From: Candidatus Moraniibacteriota bacterium
GTDB lineage: Bacteria; Patescibacteriota; Minisyncoccia; Moranbacterales; GCA-2747515
Direction of reading: 5' to 3'
NCBI GenBank assembly: GCA_027031945.1
Contig: JALVPE010000043.1
Coordinates: forward strand, 1-15,161
Length of the DNA: 15,161 bases
In this document: one piece after another, positions 13,886 to 15,161 of the stretch
Layout: every line of letters starts with the position of its first letter
Position numbering within the stretch: the stretch's first letter is position 1
Program-made: the position numbers and the translations under genes
The notes under the pieces: model-generated
Databases searched by the model: none
What the model was told of the DNA's origin: nothing
What the model saw: only the letters and a program-made list of their open reading frames with translations

Positions 13886-14449
13886 TTACATTTGTATAAT
13901 TGCGTCCATCAACACCCTCTTAAGCAAATCTTCTGCAAAACAGGAGACCTCTTTTTTTGGTATTTTGTCAGGTTGTTGAGAATGGTAATATTGTGCATTA
14001 TATAGTTGAAATTGTAATCTGCGTGTATGTAAAATATTTTCAAATATTTCTTTATCTGTGTTTAGATCATCCTTTAAGGAATCAAGTTTTTTTGTTAAAT
14101 TATTTAGATCATTTTGTAATCTGGTTATCATGGAAAAGTGATCATTTTGTAATTTTGTAGCACTCTCTTCCGTGTGAGCTTCTAAATAGGCCAATTGTTC
14201 TAATTTTGGAATCAATTTTGATTTTATGTTACGTAGTTCTATCGCAATAAAATCAAGGTCAGCTGCTATATTTGGAAAACTCTCATCAACAGTTAAAATA
14301 TCGATTCCATTATTAGTAGAACGTCTTTCAAGTCTTGCAAAACTATTTCTTAGGTCGTTATATTTATGAACTATAACGTTGAAATATTTTCGTACAGTTT
14401 CCATATCTTGCATCATTTGTTTGAGGGAAGGTTTCATAACTGCACTCAT
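13886..14449 (-). CDS. Unknown coiled-coil protein, possibly LexA-regulated
   Basis: Not recognised. The protein is 187 aa from the preferred start. It is almost entirely charged and helical, with long heptad-like stretches: LKQMMQDMETVRKYFNVIVHKYNDL near the N-terminus, and an extended coil from about residue 65 (LDFIAIELRNIKSKLIPKLEQLAYLEAHTEESATKLQNDHFSMITRLQNDLNNLTKKLDSLKDDL). The tail is less regular (EVSCFAEDLLKRVLMDAIIQM). There is no signal peptide or membrane helix. An ATG 12 nt upstream (14461) gives 191 aa, but GGAG (complement of 14456-14459) lies 6 nt ahead of ATG 14449, which decides the start. A TACTGT-N8-ACAGTA palindrome overlaps its likely promoter, so it may be a DNA-damage-induced gene. 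A structural or partner-binding role is all the sequence suggests. Confidence 0.65.
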   Translation of the reverse strand: MSAVMKPSLKQMMQDMETVRKYFNVIVHKYNDLRNSFARLERRSTNNGIDILTVDESFPNIAADLDFIAIELRNIKSKLIPKLEQLAYLEAHTEESATKLQNDHFSMITRLQNDLNNLTKKLDSLKDDLNTDKEIFENILHTRRLQFQLYNAQYYHSQQPDKIPKKEVSCFAEDLLKRVLMDAIIQM

Positions 14450-14491
14450 GATTTTCTCCATTTTAAATTATGTTAGCATTTATTGTTAAGT

Positions 14492-14511
14492 TACTGTAAT
14501 TTATAACAGTA
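14492..14511 (-). promoter_or_regulatory. LexA-box-like operator overlapping an extended -10
   Basis: TACTGT (14492-14497), 8 A/T bases, ACAGTA (14506-14511); including flanks the arms are 7 bp, TTACTGT and ACAGTAA. This has the CTGT-N8-ACAG form, with the TA flanks, of the E. coli SOS box. Read on the minus strand, the extended -10 TGTTATAAA (14508-14500) lies within it, so a bound repressor would block RNA polymerase for the coiled-coil gene starting 42 nt downstream. LexA itself is not in the window. Confidence 0.55.
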
Positions 14512-14556
14512 ATAGCATTTTAAAGTATCGTTGTCAATATTGTATTAAATTTGGAT

Positions 14557-14584
14557 TTGACAAATATTTTAGATGTGCTATAAA
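14557..14584 (+). promoter_or_regulatory. Sigma70-type promoter
   Basis: A consensus -35 TTGACA (14557-14562), a 16-bp spacer, and -10 TATAAA (14579-14584). It is the best promoter match in the window. Transcription would start near 14591, about 5 nt before the leader ORF ATG at 14596. Confidence 0.72.
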
Positions 14585-14595
14585 TATAAATAACT

Positions 14596-14649
14596 ATGAA
14601 TAAAGAAATTATACAAAATAATATTTGGCGACATAGCCAACTCTTTTAG
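14596..14649 (+). CDS. 17-codon leader peptide
   Basis: ATG 14596 opens MNKEIIQNNIWRHSQLF and ends at TAG 14647-14649. It lies about 5 nt behind the predicted transcription start, so it would be translated nearly leaderless. Its last codons and its stop lie within the 5' arm and loop of a hairpin that competes with an antiterminator, the placement seen in ribosome-mediated attenuators. The Trp11-Arg12-His13 codons (14626-14634) sit where a stalled ribosome would have the greatest effect. Expression is inferred from position only. Confidence 0.45.
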   Translation: MNKEIIQNNIWRHSQLF

Positions 14650-14707
14650 GAAGAGATTGGTTTATGTTTTCGTTTATATATAAAATATACTTGTAAAAAT
14701 ACTCAAT

Positions 14708-14729
14708 CCCTTCCTAGAAGGGTTTTTTT
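14708..14729 (+). terminator. Intrinsic terminator of the attenuator
   Basis: Six-bp stem CCCTTC/GAAGGG with a CTA loop, followed by TTTTTTT (14723-14729). It is compact and well formed. Its left arm is also the right arm of the antiterminator pairing described for the leader RNA. Confidence 0.8.
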
Positions 14730-14882
14730 GTGCTTGGAAATGTTTTGTTGGACATGTCGCGAACGGCCTGACAAGATATTTCTAAGGAAAATTTAACAAT
14801 ATCATGCTCTTTTAAGATAAATGGAAGTAATAGAAAAATTAATTTGAAACCTATTAAGATTTTGCTTTAAGTAAGGAGCATT

Positions 14883-14917
14883 GTAGTAGATAGACATGAC
14901 TGTCCACTACATATAAT
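14883..14917 (+). promoter_or_regulatory. Hairpin and possible promoter ahead of the HAD gene
   Basis: GTAGT (14883-14887) and GACA (14893-14896) pair with TGTC (14901-14904) and ACTAC (14906-14910), giving an interrupted stem with an asymmetric internal loop. TATAAT (14912-14917) follows directly, with the -35-like TAGACA (14891-14896) 15 bp upstream. The spacing is short, so this is a weak promoter call. It could drive the HAD gene independently of the attenuator upstream. Confidence 0.35.
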
Positions 14918-14938
14918 TTAATTCATAAAACAATAATA

Positions 14939-15161
14939 ATGGAATATACGAAAAATAAGTCATTAAAAAATAGGTTGATTATATTTGATATGGACGGAAC
15001 TCTTTATAATTTTAAGGGAGGTTCTTTTGAAAAATCCGGTCTAAAGAAAAGGATAGCAGAAAATGCTAATTCCTTTGTTCAAATTAAATTAAATAAAACG
15101 AAGGATGAGGCAAGTAAGATTTTAAAAGTTTTGAGAACAGAATATGGAGATAATATAAGTA
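14939..15161 (+). CDS. HAD-family hydrolase, N-terminal part (runs off the window)
   Basis: Only the first 74 residues are present. LIIFDMDGTLYNF (13-25) is motif I of the haloacid dehalogenase superfamily: D17 is the nucleophile and D19 the general acid. The following helical segment (KSGLKKRIAENANSFVQIKLNKTKDEASKILKVL) fits the start of a C1-type cap. The DGTLY form is common in pyrimidine 5'-nucleotidase-like phosphatases, but the substrate cannot be fixed without the rest. ATG 14939 is the first in-frame start after a TGA at 14897. The gene lies about 210 nt beyond the attenuator terminator and may be its target or may use its own weak promoter. Confidence 0.8.
   Translation, partial: MEYTKNKSLKNRLIIFDMDGTLYNFKGGSFEKSGLKKRIAENANSFVQIKLNKTKDEASKILKVLRTEYGDNIS

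Larger units (their letters stand above)
14591..14730 (+). ncRNA. Putative transcription attenuator leader RNA
   Basis: Three alternative pairings are visible. Hairpin A (14631-14667): ACATA, CCAA and CTCTT pair with AAGAG, TTGG and TATGT around the loop TTAGG. Antiterminator: AGGAAGAGATTG (14648-14659) pairs with CAATCCCTTCCT (14704-14715) at 11 of 12 positions. Terminator: CCCTTC (14708-14713) pairs with GAAGGG (14717-14722) and is followed by seven T's. A ribosome halted in the leader ORF would open hairpin A and favour the antiterminator; one finishing at the stop would favour termination. The RNA could also act as an independent small RNA of about 140 nt. Confidence 0.6.

Noticed and set aside
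14627..14762. A tRNA gene beginning GGCGACATAGCCAA
   Set aside because: The 3' partner is about 120 nt away, the first pair is G-G, and there is no anticodon arm, T-loop (TTCAAATC-like) or CCA end. It was kept only as a low-interest resemblance.
14591..14770. 6S RNA, SRP RNA or tmRNA
   Set aside because: No central bubble flanked by long helices as in 6S, no SRP GGAAGG-type loop context, and no tRNA-like ends or tag ORF as in tmRNA. The alternative hairpins fit an attenuator better.
14740..14796. Short ORF MFCWTCRERPDKIFLRKI after the terminator
   Set aside because: No ribosome binding site, no homology recognised, and it lies in a stretch where an 18-codon ORF is expected by chance.
1..15161. 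CRISPR array or insertion sequence
   Set aside because: No regularly spaced direct repeats, no transposase-like ORF and no paired terminal repeats with target duplications were seen.

Overview
This is a low-GC bacterial window using the standard bacterial code: TGA serves as a real stop in several ATGA gene overlaps. Most genes have little or no Shine-Dalgarno sequence and AT-rich, short or near-absent leaders. Together with a signal-peptide and C-terminally membrane-anchored alpha-2-macroglobulin (A2M), a membrane-anchored MEMO protein and a dispersed MEP-pathway cluster, this suggests a Candidate Phyla Radiation (Patescibacteria) member or similar small-genome bacterium. That taxonomy is inference.

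Layout. Positions 1-1922 hold a compact restriction-modification (R-M) module: a PD-(D/E)XK-type endonuclease, then after a perfect 10-bp-arm inverted repeat a small HTH protein, an unknown 100-aa protein and an amino-methyltransferase in one overlapping operon. Positions 1923-2960 hold an unknown gene with an unusually strong ribosome binding site. It is interrupted by an in-frame TAA at codon 22 and followed by a strong terminator. ung (uracil-DNA glycosylase) is on the minus strand at 2962-3633. From 3843 to 9679 a two-gene unit encodes a 1648-aa A2M (thioester CMEQ) and a translationally coupled, membrane-anchored MEMO-like protein. The A2M carries a complete mini-intein-like Hint domain exactly where the protease bait region should be. 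This is the most striking observation here.

Positions 9750-13779 encode three MEP isoprenoid enzymes (IspD, IspF, IspE), with a P-loop kinase-like protein, a membrane-anchored protein and an unknown cytoplasmic protein inserted between ispF and ispE. ispE contains a 45-bp (15-codon) in-frame insert made of a 44-bp perfect palindrome. A bidirectional-looking terminator separates ispE from a convergent minus-strand coiled-coil gene, whose promoter overlaps a sequence identical in form to an Escherichia coli-type LexA box.

The 490-bp gene-poor stretch 14450-14938 is not empty. It holds the LexA-like box, a good sigma70-type promoter, a 17-codon leader ORF and a three-way hairpin/antiterminator/terminator arrangement typical of ribosome-mediated attenuation. 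A HAD-family hydrolase gene follows and runs off the end of the window.
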